Positions 23,273 to 36,000 of a stretch of DNA of 64,000 nucleotides are shown here, piece by piece. The stretch's first letter is position 1; each line of letters opens with the position of its first letter. Under the pieces are notes generated by a model. The model worked only from the letters and a program-made list of their open reading frames with translations, was not told the origin of the DNA and searched no databases. The position numbers and the translations under genes were made by a program. The DNA is from Neelides folsomi (lineage: Eukaryota > Arthropoda > Collembola > Neelipleona > Neelidae), in the NCBI GenBank assembly GCA_034687125.1, contig JAQGBZ010000046.1:186001-250000 (forward strand), given 5' to 3'.

Positions 23273-23966
23273 ATGAACATAAGTATTTCCCGATTGATCA
23301 TTATTTTATTAATTTTGGTTAGTTTGGAGAAGTCATCTCCATACCTACCAAATAACGATGAACGATGTCCTCATCAAAAAATGCTTATTTCGTGGAAGGA
23401 TGTTACAATTGAAATCACCCAATCTGCTACAAGTCAACCAGTAAAATTATACAAATTAATTTATATTTAAGTTGGATTTATTTTGAACATAATTTTAAAA
23501 TTATAATTAATTTTAGATAAGGTCGCTCGAAAGTTGGGTTGGCCTGCAAAGACGCAAAAAAGGCGTGCCGGTGAAAAGGGTTCAGGACTTCGCCCTTCAA
23601 ACAATCCAAAAGGGCGCCTTCATTGTTGAATACGAAGGAACCGTCGTTTCCGAGAAAGAATATGATGAAAGGTGCGAATCCATTTACAAAGATTCAGAAA
23701 ATCATTGCGGATTCTCTCTTGGAAATGGCTTTGTCACCGACGGCAACATCGAAGTAGTGGGGCCAAAAAGTAAAGGGAGGATCTTCAACCACTCATGTCA
23801 ACCAAATGCAGACGCCAATCGATTGGAAGGATTCTTCAGGGTTGGAATCTACGCTCTACGGAAAATTTCGATTGGCGAAGAAATTACTATGAACTATCGA
23901 TTCACCGAAGACTCCCCGTGTAATTGCGGTGAAAAAAGGTGCTGCAAGACGTTGGCGAAAAAATAA
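23273..23966 (+). CDS. SET-domain protein with N-terminal signal peptide (2 exons)
   Basis: Exons 23273-23440 and 23517-23966 join in phase 0 (GTAAAA / TTTTAG) to give 205 residues. The N-terminus MNISISRLIIILLILVSLEK is a textbook signal peptide. The remainder is a compact SET domain, the fold that transfers methyl from S-adenosylmethionine to protein lysines: GAFIVEYEGTVVSEKEY, the cofactor-site motif RIFNHSCQPNA, the active-site tyrosine strand GEEITMNYRF, and a post-SET zinc cluster CNCGEKRCCK. All expected core motifs are present, so it should be active. A SET enzyme is normally nuclear or cytosolic; entry to the secretory pathway is therefore odd. A paralogous SET domain lies at 41507-41961 on the other strand and shares the rare HCGFxLGNGFVxDGN segment. 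Confidence 0.85.
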
Positions 23967-24108
23967 TTATTATTTTTAAAATCAATTTGTAAAATAATTA
24001 CATTTTGTAAAAAACAAATAATTTGTATATATAATTTAATTAATCTGGTTTTAAATAATTATATAATTATGTATCTTTAATTGTGTATTTTCTAAATATA
24101 TAAATTTT

Positions 24109-24875
24109 TTAACTTGTCGAGTTAAACGTCACTCCTGGGATATAAAACCTTTGTTTTAAACCATATGTGCAATTCATAAGTTTATAATGTAATGGTCCAT
24201 ATTCATTTGTCACTAGTGTAAGGCATCTATTTTTAAAGTATGTTGAAACAATTGAAAAATAAGGTTCTCCATCGTCAGTTGAGCTTGCATTGGTTGGCGC
24301 CACAGCGATTTTCCATCTTTGCCAAGGATTCCCTTGGCATCGGGCACTCATATCAACATTGCAATCTTCCTTTGCATCCCAACAATCCATACAAGCTGGC
24401 CCAGCCCCGTAACATGTGTCGTTTCTGGGACATCGGGCAGCTCCTCTTGACCCGGCCATTAAATAACTATTAGTGAAGTACCATTTCTTTTCTCCATCTG
24501 TAAGAGGGCAAGTTGGGCTGCTCCACAAATGTCGATCAGTCGGAGAACCTTTCTGGACACAACAATTGCCATCGAGACAACCATTATTCATGGAATCGGC
24601 GTCATGCGCTGTTCCTATTTGCGTCCCTCGGTTTCCATTTTCGTCGATTTGATTTTTAGCGTTACTAACCCAGTTTTGTAAACCGGGAGGAAGAGTTTGA
24701 GCAGAAAAGATCTAAAAAATAAAAAAGGTTAAAAACAAAACAACACGAGTTTGATGAATATGGAAATTGGAAGTGTAAATTATTTGAAATGAAATTTTAG
24801 CATTTAATGATTTTGAACCTTGATCAAATATATTAAAAATATATAACTAAAGATAATTCTGATAGAAAGTTTCAT
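24109..24875 (-). CDS. Secreted Cys-rich protein, possible ricin-B-like C-terminus (2 exons)
   Basis: Exons 24875-24819 and 24711-24109 join in phase 0 to give 219 residues. The donor (AAG|GTTCAA) is weak, but the join yields a good signal peptide (MKLSIRIIFSYIFLIYLIK then IFSAQ). The mature part begins LPPGLQNWVSNAKNQIDENG and carries a cysteine-rich region (CLDGNCC, CPRNDTCYGAGPACMDCW). The C-terminal part, CQGNPWQRWKI .. NRCLTLVTNE .. LMNCTYGLKQRFYI, has the QxW-like spacing and paired cysteines of a ricin-type beta-trefoil repeat, but only a partial one. A sugar-binding role is a guess. A TATAAAT on the minus strand near 25065 could be its promoter. Confidence 0.65.
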
Positions 24876-25686
24876 TATAAAGTATATTAATATAAAAATA
24901 GTATGAGAATTTTTAAATTATGAACGATAATATAATAAAAAAATTAATGTAAAAATTGACAAAAGTTTAAGATTGTACAAAGTGTAAATTTAAGGTTTAA
25001 GTGAAAATTGTATAATTTTCGCTTCTTATTCCGCCAGAAATGCTTTTCATTCCACTATTTATACTCACCAAGTGACGTTGATAAATCAATTATGAATCTT
25101 TAAAAGCAAATAACATTATAATTCTTTTACCTATCTGTAAGTTTTGAATCGTTAAGTATGGATGTGAATTTTATATGGCCATTGTCTTTTTCATTTGAAT
25201 GAAATAAATTTATTTAAAGCCACGAACGATAAAATATTTTGAAAATCTCTTGTTTTGTAATTTTAACCTTTTGTCTAGAGGTTGTTATTGTTTAATTTGA
25301 TTTGAATTTGACATTCAGGAATGTCAGGAATAAGAAATTGAAAAATATCCACATTTTTTAAACAGGATTACCTAAATAGTTAGTTGTACTTGTAGGTAAT
25401 ACTACATACTACATATGATTTGATTAATGTATGTTATGTGCATAAACGAATAGTATGTATTTAATATGTAGTATGTAGTTGTACAGTGCTTTTTACGTTT
25501 ATTGGTTACCTTTTAAAGTATTATAGGAGTGTTACAAAAGTTGATTTTAATTAAGATAATTAATTATGCAGATTATAATTATATTTAGGTACCAATTTTC
25601 AATAATTGGATGTATTTATCATAATTATTTGCTTTTAGTATTAGTTAAATTCAGATTTCAGAACACCAAATTTTTTTATAATAATT

Positions 25687-27115
25687 TTAAAGGCATCCGA
25701 TAAGCCAAGGGTTTATGAAATAAACATGCATTGATGTAGTTCCAATTCTCTTATTTTGTTTGATGATGCAGTCAGGCGTAACAAAGCCAGTGATTGCCTA
25801 AAATAATCAGAGGAAAATTATATATTAAGAAATTATATTTTAGTATAGTCTTACATATATTTCTTTAGCCTATAACTTACTCTTATTGCTAGTTCGGGAG
25901 GATGTTCAAATCTTTCAGATTTCGCGAGTCCTCCTGTAACGAATCCAAATCCATGGAGCTGATCATGAGTGTTGTACAAAGTAAAGGCTGGAAAAACTTC
26001 TTGGCAAGACTTCTCTTCCCATTTTTCAACCTCATAAAAATTGTGGCGCCCTTTTAAGCCAAAAGTTGAAAATATTATTTTATTTAATAACAATTAGAAT
26101 TTCTTGGTTGGAATTTGTGCATGTATATTTTAATGAATAATTAGAAAATTAACTAAATAAAGAGTTATTTTTACCCATTAATGGAATACAGGCCTTTTTT
26201 GTCCATCCCTTTTCAATTGCTTCATCTCGCTTTAAAGGAACTTCTTTATAATTGGATGGATTTTTCCCTGTTTGAAAATAAAGGCCGGTTCCAATCCCTT
26301 CAGTTGTAAGAGATTCTTTCGTTCTCCCCTTTTCGCATAGTTTTGCTAAATTAAATGTAGAAACATAATTTATTATTTTTTAAAAATTTAAGTTACATGT
26401 GTGGACTTGTTAACTTCACGCATGCTTACATGGATTTATAAAATATGCGGTAAGAACAAAAACTTGATTTCCGTTTCTCGTTTCATTTTGGTACATGTCA
26501 ACCAAATCGTAGCGAATGTCATTTTTAGAGCTCAAGACTTCATCGTGTTTCAACTTAAAAATAAAAGTTGTTGAAATCACTTAGGTAAATAGGAAATTAT
26601 CATTTGAATAAATAATGGAAAATGTTAAAATCTTACGAATATTTGAATTCCAGCTACGATTTCATTTATGTCATAAATCACTGCAACTGACCCTTCCTTG
26701 GGATATGTATAGCGAATTCCATTGAAAGGAGCAGTTGGTGAACATGAATCAGAATCAAAATCCCATTTGGATTTCTTTGCTTCTTCAACTGTTTTGGGGA
26801 GTTGTTTAAATCCATTCAGTTTCCATGGAGTAGTGCTAAAAGTTACTGAAATAAAAAGAATTTAAATGTTAAAATAAATATCAATAATTATAAAATATTA
26901 ACTATTTAGATTTCATATTTTAATTACTTCGAAAATCATTCCAAAGAGCTCCATTTCCAACATCTGTATAAAAAATTTAAAAAAAATTATTCAAATTCAA
27001 TATTTATTAAAATTGAATAAATACCTATATATATATATTTTAACTTAATGTTAGAAAACTCACCAATGGATAAAATTGAAATAAACACCACAAAAAGTTT
27101 TATTTTCAGGTTCAT
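25687..27115 (-). CDS. Uncharacterised secreted protein, 290 residues (7 exons)
   Basis: Seven exons, all phase-consistent: 27115-27064, 26963-26928, 26845-26637, 26553-26430, 26345-26175, 26050-25881 and 25797-25687. MNLKIKLFVVFISILSIG is a signal peptide. I do not recognise a named domain. Landmarks in order are WDFDSDSCSPTAPFNGIRYT, IYDINEIVAGIQIF, a GTGLYFQTGKNPSNY motif, TKKACIPLMGRHNFYEV, CQEVFPAFTLYNTHDQLHGF and the closing FVTPDCIIKQNKRIGTTSMH followed by VYF. The last motifs recall uncharacterised secreted proteins of marine invertebrates that end in a similar (T/S)TMHxYF segment; that is recollection, not a search. Six cysteines suggest disulphides. It lies tail-to-head with the secreted gene at 24109-24875. 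Confidence 0.75.
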
Positions 27116-27848
27116 TTTTCCTCCTTTGCCTTGTCTAATTTTTATGAAATCTTTTTTATTACGCATAGAGTAGTATTAAAAATTTAACACAGCTCTGTTG
27201 CGAGTTAGACAAAAGTAAATATTCTTTGCGTCATAAAGGACCCTGATGACAATTACAAATAACTTCGGAATTTGCAAATGTTATTCAGCTTTATTGTTAG
27301 CATATGATTTATTGTTGAAAAACATTTAATGATGCTTTTGTTATTTTGTGTAATGAAGGAGAAAAGGTTGTACTAGTATGTTGATTGATTTGGCAATGGG
27401 TTTGTAAAAACTAGTAGGTAGATTGATTTTATATAAAAACTTGCTTGGAAGGTTAAATTATTAAAATACTAGGTTTTCCAGGATTTCTATATTTATATTA
27501 GGTATAATATTTATCAATTGGCTTAATGGGTTTAATATGACTCACATGCAAGTTGTTACGAATTTCGTAAATCAGTATTTTTGTTTATCTTATGAATTCT
27601 TATTTTTCTTATGACTCATTGCTTTTTATTTACTTTCGTCAGATTTCGGCTTATCTCATTTATGTCATTATCATTTATTAATTTTACATTTACTGCAATG
27701 GCTAAATTCTGGTAATTCTGGCAATATAAATGCTCATTGAAATGTCAGTGTTTATGTTTTTGAATAAAAGTAATTTTTAATAACAATTTTTCATTTTTGT
27801 TTTGTTTTTATGATTAGAAATGATTAGAAAATAAATTTTTTATCTTAA

Positions 27849-29047
27849 TTATTTCCATCCTGGTTGAGGTGCTATCTGAGGTTGAGGCATTTGAAAAGTG
27901 CTTGCATATGAAGGATGTCCTTGTGGATAGGGAAGATTATCTTGAGGATATGGAAGTACGGCGGGTGGATTTGAAACATTGTAATTGGCGTTCATGTTGT
28001 TTGGCTGTTGTACATTATATTCTTGTTGTGGATATCCTGCGTTCACTTGTCCAATGTTGACCATTGGAACGAAAGTGGTTTCTTGAGGTGGAATAGTAAT
28101 TACTTAAAACAATTCAAAAGCATTTAAAATTTTTCTAAAGCCTAATAATATTTTAAAACATAAATTTAACTTGGTTTTACTTGTTGGAGGTGTAAGAACT
28201 TTTCCTTTATTCTTTCTATAAGAAAAACATGCACAAGCACAGCAGAAACAGCAAAGAACCGGAATTCCGATGAAAATTAAAATACCGACAATGACGAACA
28301 CAGCTATCAAACCGCCGCTAAAATATGAAACTCATTCATTTATTATTGCAATGTGATTTATTCAATTCAAAGATTTCATTTATTTTTACAAAATACCATT
28401 TTGATTTCACACTTACAATAATATTGAATAAATTATGGCTTTTAATTAAATTTTGTAACTTTATTTGCACAAACAGTGAAAGTGTAATATAATTATATAA
28501 ATACATTTGTATTACATATTGTCGAGAGTTATGTGTTGTGTAAGTGTAATTTGGTGAATTATTTGAGATTTTGATAATGAAAAGAATAAACTCCCCGAGT
28601 CCTACACCCCATTTTGCATCAGGGGCTCTCATTCATTTATATGTAATTAAATATAATTCTTGTACACTACGTGCGTAGTGTGTATTTATTTTATTCATTG
28701 TCAGTATAAATATTTTTAATAGTATTTTTATAAGATACAATCCTTCCACAAAATGAGTGAACATGAGGACAATGAAAATTATATGGAAATCCATAGAAAC
28801 TGTTGTTATTTTGCAAAGGTTTTGACATACCCATGTTTACTCATTTTGTGGAAAGATTGTATAGGTACACATGAATTTCGTTTCTATCAATTTACCTGAT
28901 TTCAAAATCCTCGCAATCACCGGTCCATTCGTCTTCATCATGATCATAATCACATTCCCAATCCCCAACAACGGAATTAATTAAACAAAATATTCCAAAG
29001 ATGCGAATGAAACTAAAGCCAATTTTATTATTTAAAACAGAATACAT
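27849..29047 (-). CDS. Shisa/CYYR-like small single-pass membrane protein (3 exons)
   Basis: Exons 29047-28896, 28317-28181 and 28102-27849 join in consistent phase (2, then 1) to give 180 residues. Exon 1 holds a signal peptide and a short acidic ectodomain with cysteines (WECDYDHDEDEWTGDCEDFE). Exon 2 is the transmembrane segment, GLIAVFVIVGILIFIGIPVL, running straight into a cysteine cluster CCFCCACACF and a basic stop-transfer RKNKGK. Exon 3 is a Pro/Gln/Tyr/Asn-rich cytoplasmic tail ending QPQIAPQPGWK. This order is that of Shisa-like and CYYR1-like adaptors, which act on receptor trafficking; the N-terminal cysteine knot is much reduced here, so the assignment is to the broad group only. 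Tail PPxY-type motifs are absent. Confidence 0.7.
28736..28862. repeat. Hairpin MITE in intron 1 of the Shisa-like gene
   Basis: Terminal inverted arms of about 28 bases (ACAATCCTTCCACAAAATGA at the left; its complement, with one mismatch, at the right end near 28833-28860) enclose a ~70-base spacer. TA dinucleotides abut both ends. It has no coding capacity. Confidence 0.7.
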
Positions 29048-30088
29048 TTTAACACTCAACAATAAAATGGGTTTTTATTTAAAAAAAATTAGATATCGAT
29101 TTCTTAAAATGTCTACGAGCAATTGATAATAATTAATGAAAGTGATTGAAATAATCAATTATTTAAATAACAATGGAAATTATTGAATACCTTATTTAAT
29201 TACTTTTTACCATTAAACCTTGCTCACAATTGAACGCATATTCATAAAAAGAATGTTCATGTTATCTTATCTATTAGTAATGTCAATGTCAAGATTAAAT
29301 TATTGTGTATGATAAAACATAAAAATATAGTGGGAGTATATACCGTTATATACTTACCACTTTTTGTGTCGATTATGGAAGTATTGAGAAAGTGTAAAGG
29401 TGTCCAATATACGGAATTATACCATACAATAGACAATTTTTAAAAAGATTGGCAATTTTTTCAAATGAGCTAGACTAGCATTTTATTTATTGTATCATAT
29501 ATCAATGATGCATTATATGATACAATATCATCAATTTCATATTGGTACATAGGTTTTTAAAGTGCAGTATCTTATGTATTATGAGTATACGTATGAATAA
29601 TAGACGCCTTTATTAATTGAATTCGACTATTTCAGTATTAGGTTTTAATTTATTAATATTGGTATTTATTGGTAAATATATTGTAGAGTACTTTAAGATA
29701 TTTTATTTTTCACTGTTAGATATTTTAAATTGTAAAATCTAGAGGAAAATTAATAAGTACTCTATTAAACGAAAAATTATGTATCATATAATATGTTACC
29801 GGTAAAATGAAATCACAACTAATATACATAATACACGATGAGTCATTAAAAATTGTACAATACTTATATTGTTTAATCGATAATCGATGAGAATTCAACT
29901 TCAATCCACATATGGTAAGGCGTAATGCCTTTTAGTTGTATTGATTTAATAAGAATACGCTTTCATGCCAGATGTTAACTTTGATAATATTCATTTTACA
30001 CAAACTTAATTGTATATTTAAGATTGATTAATATAACATATTTATGTATTAATAAAGATATATCAAAATATATTAAAACATTTAGACA
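29048..30088. other. Divergent intergenic region, Shisa-like (-) and CFAP44 (+)
   Basis: Very AT-rich, with no gene seen. It must contain the promoters of both flanking genes; I see no clear TATA or initiator that I would commit to. Confidence 0.4.
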
Positions 30089-33000
30089 ATGAGTGAAGAC
30101 GAAGAACACGAAGAATATAAAATTGTCTACGAGCCTTTCGACGTCTCAAAACTCAAATATTACAACGATCCAAGTAGCTCTGAAGAATCAACAAATGAAG
30201 AACAAAATGAAGAATTTGAAGGTGGAAACGAAGATGATAAAACAGAAATTGTTGTCGACGAAAATGAGAAATTTAATTCACTTATGGTGTGGTTTGAAAG
30301 GAAGCAAAAAAGAAATAAAATATTTGAGACACGAGAAAAATGGAGTAAGTAATTTTTCTAACACAATTATTTTAATACGATATTGATATTATGTTGAATT
30401 TATTGTAGCTTGTTATCAATATGATATTTATATAATATTTATTAAATTTATGCTTACTCTATATGAGTTAAGTTTAAAGATGCATTTAATTTTTAACAAT
30501 TTAGGGGCTGCAAAACAAGAAGGGATGTTAGAAACTGAAGAAACTGACCATGAGTTAAATGAACAAAGCGAAATGTTTATTAAAAAGGGATTAGAAGAAA
30601 TAAATGAAAAGTTCATTGTAAAGGGAGTTTATTCCGACTGGTACAAGAAAATAACAAATGCAAAGTTTCAATCATTAACAGATGATGAAGAAGAATTTAG
30701 CAAAATAAATGAAAATCTTATCTTGGAAGGAAAACCAAATGAAAACCAAAGTGAAACTGAAATTTCCATAAAAATACCATTAACATCTTTAGAATCTAAA
30801 TATACTCAAGAAGAATCTGAAGAAAAAGAAGACGAAATGACAATATTGTTAGATTATGCATAAATCTTAAGTTTTTATTTAAACTTAAACTTTAAAATCA
30901 AATTCAAGGAAAACATACAAACAGCATTATTAAATTATTTTTACATTTATCACAGACATTCGTATGGAAGCAATGCTTTGAAAAGAAATAACATTGAGAT
31001 CGTCAATTCAAACGTGATCGTTTCAATCAACGGAAATCACCTTCAGTTTCAAGTTGACTCTTCGAGACAAAGCAAAGTAAACAAAGCGGATATTAAAAAT
31101 TCCTTATGGAAAAACAAAAAAGCAGATGGAATTTCGACATTTGCAATTCATCCCAAAGAGACATTCATAGCAATTGGAGTTTATGGGATTCGCCCTTCGA
31201 TTTATTTACATTCTTGGCCTGATTTAAAGGAAATTATTGTATTGAAAACACCGGAATGCAATAGTGATTATGGCTATATGTGTTTTAAGTAACTGATGAA
31301 TGAATTATTTATTTATATATATATTTAAAAGTTTTAATTCATCATTGAAGCCTATGATATTCAATGAATAATTGTTTAAATTTTAGCAATTTTGGAAATT
31401 TATTATTGACCCAAACACGTGACTTTAAATTAATTGTTTGGAATTGGGAGAGTGAAGAAATAATTTTCAAAACATTTGGAAATTCCATGATTAATAAAGC
31501 GTTTTTTTCTCCTGTTGAATCTGACTGTTTTGTTACTGGCAGCAAAAATTCCCTCCAAATATGGAAATTTAGAAACCAACAAGAATCAAATTTAATTTAT
31601 GGAAATTTTGCCTTTTGGAAAACGACAAATATAAACTCAATTTGCATAATTCCATCTGGACAAGTATAAAAATTTTAATTAAAAAATTAACCATTTCAAT
31701 TTAAAGAAAAATATTTATAATAAATAACGAAAATGTTATTAATAATGTACATAAATTTCGTTAGATCATAACGGGAACATGCTGGGGAAATCTTTATGTA
31801 TGGGAAAATTCGTTGATCATTGGAGAAATTAGATGCCCCAAAGGAAATTGCCACAATGGAGAAGTAACTGACATTTTGCATATTAAATCGGAAAGGAATG
31901 AAATCATAACAGCGGGAGTCGATGGATTCATACGAATTTGGAAGCTGGAAAAGCTCATGAATGCAATTCACTCAAACGCAATTGAAAATTGTGTGACAAT
32001 TGTTATGTTTGAGCACGAATTAAGAATAAGCGAACCTTCATCTTTATTAAACATTCGGAAAAGCTCAATAGAAGATAATTTTTACCATTTTTATGCAAAA
32101 GTAAAATCAAATTAATCCTTTAAATGAATTATGGTTTTTAATTATTATAATAAGCTTTGGTCATAATATGAGTAATTGATAGCATTTCTGGTATTGTCTA
32201 ATACAATATGCCTTAAATACATATCACATTATATATAAATAAATATTTTATCATTTTTAGAACAGTAGAGGTGGAATTTGGAGCGTTGATTTGACAGACG
32301 AATACAATATGGTATGCGAAAAATGTTTTGATGTTCCATCAGGTAAAATCAATTCGATTGCCGTCAATCAATCAAACTTCACAATATTCACCATAGGAAG
32401 CGAATTTGGACATTTGCGAATCTATGATTATGCAACTGGAAAATTACTTGCAAAAAAGGAATATCAATATGAAATAACTCATGTGAAATGGATACCGTTT
32501 AAATCAACAATTAATGAACATTTAACAATAATTACTTCATCTTCTAGTGGGACGATTCGAATGCTAACAATTTTTAATAACCCAACTAATGAATTAACCA
32601 AAATGGAAGATTTTCAATTTTTTACACTCTTTAAAGGAAAACCTCATGAAGGAAAAATTAATATTTTAGAAATTCATGGAAAATCTCAATCGCTTTTAAC
32701 ATTCGGAGAAGATAGAACAATATTCATATTTGACATCAAAAATGATCAAGAATCTCAATATCTTTCACTGATTCCAAAAATTTTGACAAAAATTTCATTT
32801 TTAGCTTCGCATGCTTTATCCTTAAACGAGAATGAGATTTTAGTTGTTTCTAAACAAGGAGAAATAGCCCAATGTAACGTTTGTAGCATAACAAAGCCAA
32901 ACACTGAAGAAAATTTTAGTTACTTTGTTGAAGACGTTTTTAAGAATTTGGGAAAGTTTGAGACAATTGTTAAGAAAAGTCTTATAATAGACAAAATCTA

Positions 33001-36000
33001 TACATTTAATGAAAACCATTTCATTTTTGCTCAAAGTGAAGAAGGAAATCAAATGATTTTTCTCATTCAAATTCACTCAATGACTCTCAAACAAATATTC
33101 AACTTTGAAAAAGAAAACATTTCTGAATTTAATTTCAGTTGTTGTGCAATTTCGTAAGTTAAACATTTTTAAAGATCTTACAAAATAATTACAATTATGT
33201 ATTTATAATAAGTAACTTAATAAATATGATGTATGAATTTTATGGATATTGAACAAAAATTTCATGAATGATTTAATGAAAATGTTTAAAATGTATGGTA
33301 TACTTTTATTATTGTAGACCTGATGAAAATTGGTTAATATGTGGAAGTACAAATGGGAAGATTTCAATCATCGGAAGGAATTATTCAAAACAAATTCCTT
33401 ACTGCTTTTCCAATTTGTGCATGAATATTTTTCACATACATGACCATGAATCAGGTCACGTCAATCAAGTTGAATGGGATTTGAGTGGAAATATATTATT
33501 CTCTATAGGAAATGATGGTGGAATTTATACATTATTGAAATCGAATAAATCAGTTTCTATTCAATCTAATATTCCACAACAAATTGAAAAAGTTAAAATT
33601 TAAAACCAAATATTTTAATATGCGAAAGATTCCAAATTTAATTCATAGAATTATTTAACTTTATGAAATGAAATGACAATATTTATTCTTATTTTGTTTA
33701 ATAATATTTTTATTTTAGCCAAAAATTGATGAAATTCCCGATATGGAAAATAATCTTGAAAGGACTTTAGAAGAGTTAATTAATAAGCCCGATCAAAGTC
33801 AAAGAGAATTAGAAAGAATTGAAGATGAAAAAACTGAAATGAGAAGACAACTTACAAGAATGAAAATGGCTTATGAAGCTTTAAAACTAAGGCTAGAAAT
33901 AACGTTCTTTTCATTGTCACATACAGAATTGTATTTAATATTTCAATTGATTATTATATTATTATTATATTATTACTTTACAGGAATAACGAATTGCCTC
34001 AACAATTTCAGATAAATAAAAAAGAAATGGAATTAAGTCCTGAAATAAGAAAGAAATTTAGAGATGCTCATATGAAACATTTAGAAAATGTTCAAATAAA
34101 TCTTGAATATGAAAGCAAAGTGTCCATCAAAAAATATGAAAAAATTCAGAAACATTATTTTGATGAAATCGAAATTGGGCATTTTATAGTTAAAGATATT
34201 TCTCACACAATTCAAGTTTCTTCATTCAGACTGAGAAAATTTTCCCAAACATTTGAAGCCATATTGGAAGAAAATAAACATGCAATTTTAAAAGAGCTTG
34301 GGATTTTTTCTCCAAGATCAAGGTCAAAATCAGTTCCAGCGCCAATTGTAATTCCACCAGTGCAGCGATTATATGCTAAAGATGTAATTGGAGATTTCTT
34401 TGATAAAGATTTGGATTTGAGGACAGCGCAAGCTATCAGAAAATTAGAAATGAGACTTGAGAAAAAATACGTTCGAGAATGCAAGGTAATAAATAATAGA
34501 TATTCCCTCATAGCTATGAATTATATCATTACGATTATGTAATGTTTATTATTGCCAATTCCATAATTATTTTGTAATAAATTGAAAATGTTCCATATTT
34601 TTGATACACTGTATGTATTCATATAAGTGGTCAGAAATTAGTGCAAGTAAACCAGAAGAAGTTGAAGACGAAACTGAAAACAATGTTATTCAATTTGCTG
34701 AAAGCAATAAAGGCGATTTTATATTAAAAAGCTCTGAAGATTTTTGTGATAACAAAAAAATTACAACTACAAATATAAGAAAAAACATTTTGGATTTAAA
34801 AAGAAAGGTAAATATTAAAAAAAATTAACTATTTTATAAAATAATGCTCATGTATTCAATACATTCAATTAATTTTACAGATTCACAAAAAATCGGGAGA
34901 ATTTAATGAAAAACTTAAAAAATTAAAAGGCGAAAAGCCTTTTGTTCTTGAAAAATGCCATCAAATTAAAAATGAAATATTGAAAATTCAAAGGCTTCTA
35001 CCACCTAATTATCACCAAGACTTGCCATTGATTTATGAAATTGATGAATCGGAAGTTCCAGAAGATTTTTACGAAATAGAAATTGATCAAATAAGAGAAA
35101 GACAAAGAAACAAATGCCGCGAAATAAAACTGGATTCAAACGTTACATTTACTCCATATTGTAAATATGCATCCATATCCACATTGACATATAGCGAAGA
35201 TGAACAAATGAATGAATTGTCAATTATGGCACAATTATTAATTGTTTCTCCCAAAATGTGTGAATTGAGTCAAGAGCGAGAACAAAGAATGAAAATAACT
35301 CTTAATACGAGATTAAATCAACAGAAGAATTTAATTGAAAATCTCAATAAAATTATAAACGATTTCAAAACCAAAGTTGTAGAATCGAGAAATGAAAGAC
35401 TCAACAAGGCAATTGATCTCAAATTAATGCACATAAAATTCTTTGCTTTAATTGCCGAATTAAACATTTATAAAGGAATGGAAAAAATTGAAAATGAAAC
35501 TAAAATGAAGTATTGGGCTCAAAAAATGAAATTTTCATCTGCTAAAAAAACTGTAAGTAAAATAATTTTTTTGTTAAAAGCACGTGATTAATTTTTATAC
35601 TTTTTATATTAAGCTTCGGCAAGAAATAAAGCGGCAAGCGAATTTAGAAAGAGAACATGATCAAATAAAGAAGAAATTAAAGAAAATCCAATTAAAAGCT
35701 GAAGAGTTTATTAACACTCAACCGACAATAATTTCAGATAGACTTTTCAATTTATTTAAAAGAAGAAAACATTCATTTATCGGTAGAATGAACGACAATT
35801 ACTAATTACTATTATCAAAATATTATCATTTGTTATATAAAATCTTATTTTAATTTCAGATATTAATTTGGCAATGGAAGATGAAAAGAAAGAAGGTTCA
35901 AAATCGGAATCAAGTAGCGATGAAGATGATTCGAGCTTTTCATCAAAAGACTCAAATTCTGATTTGGATTCTCTTCCTCCAATAATAAATAAAGAAAGCA

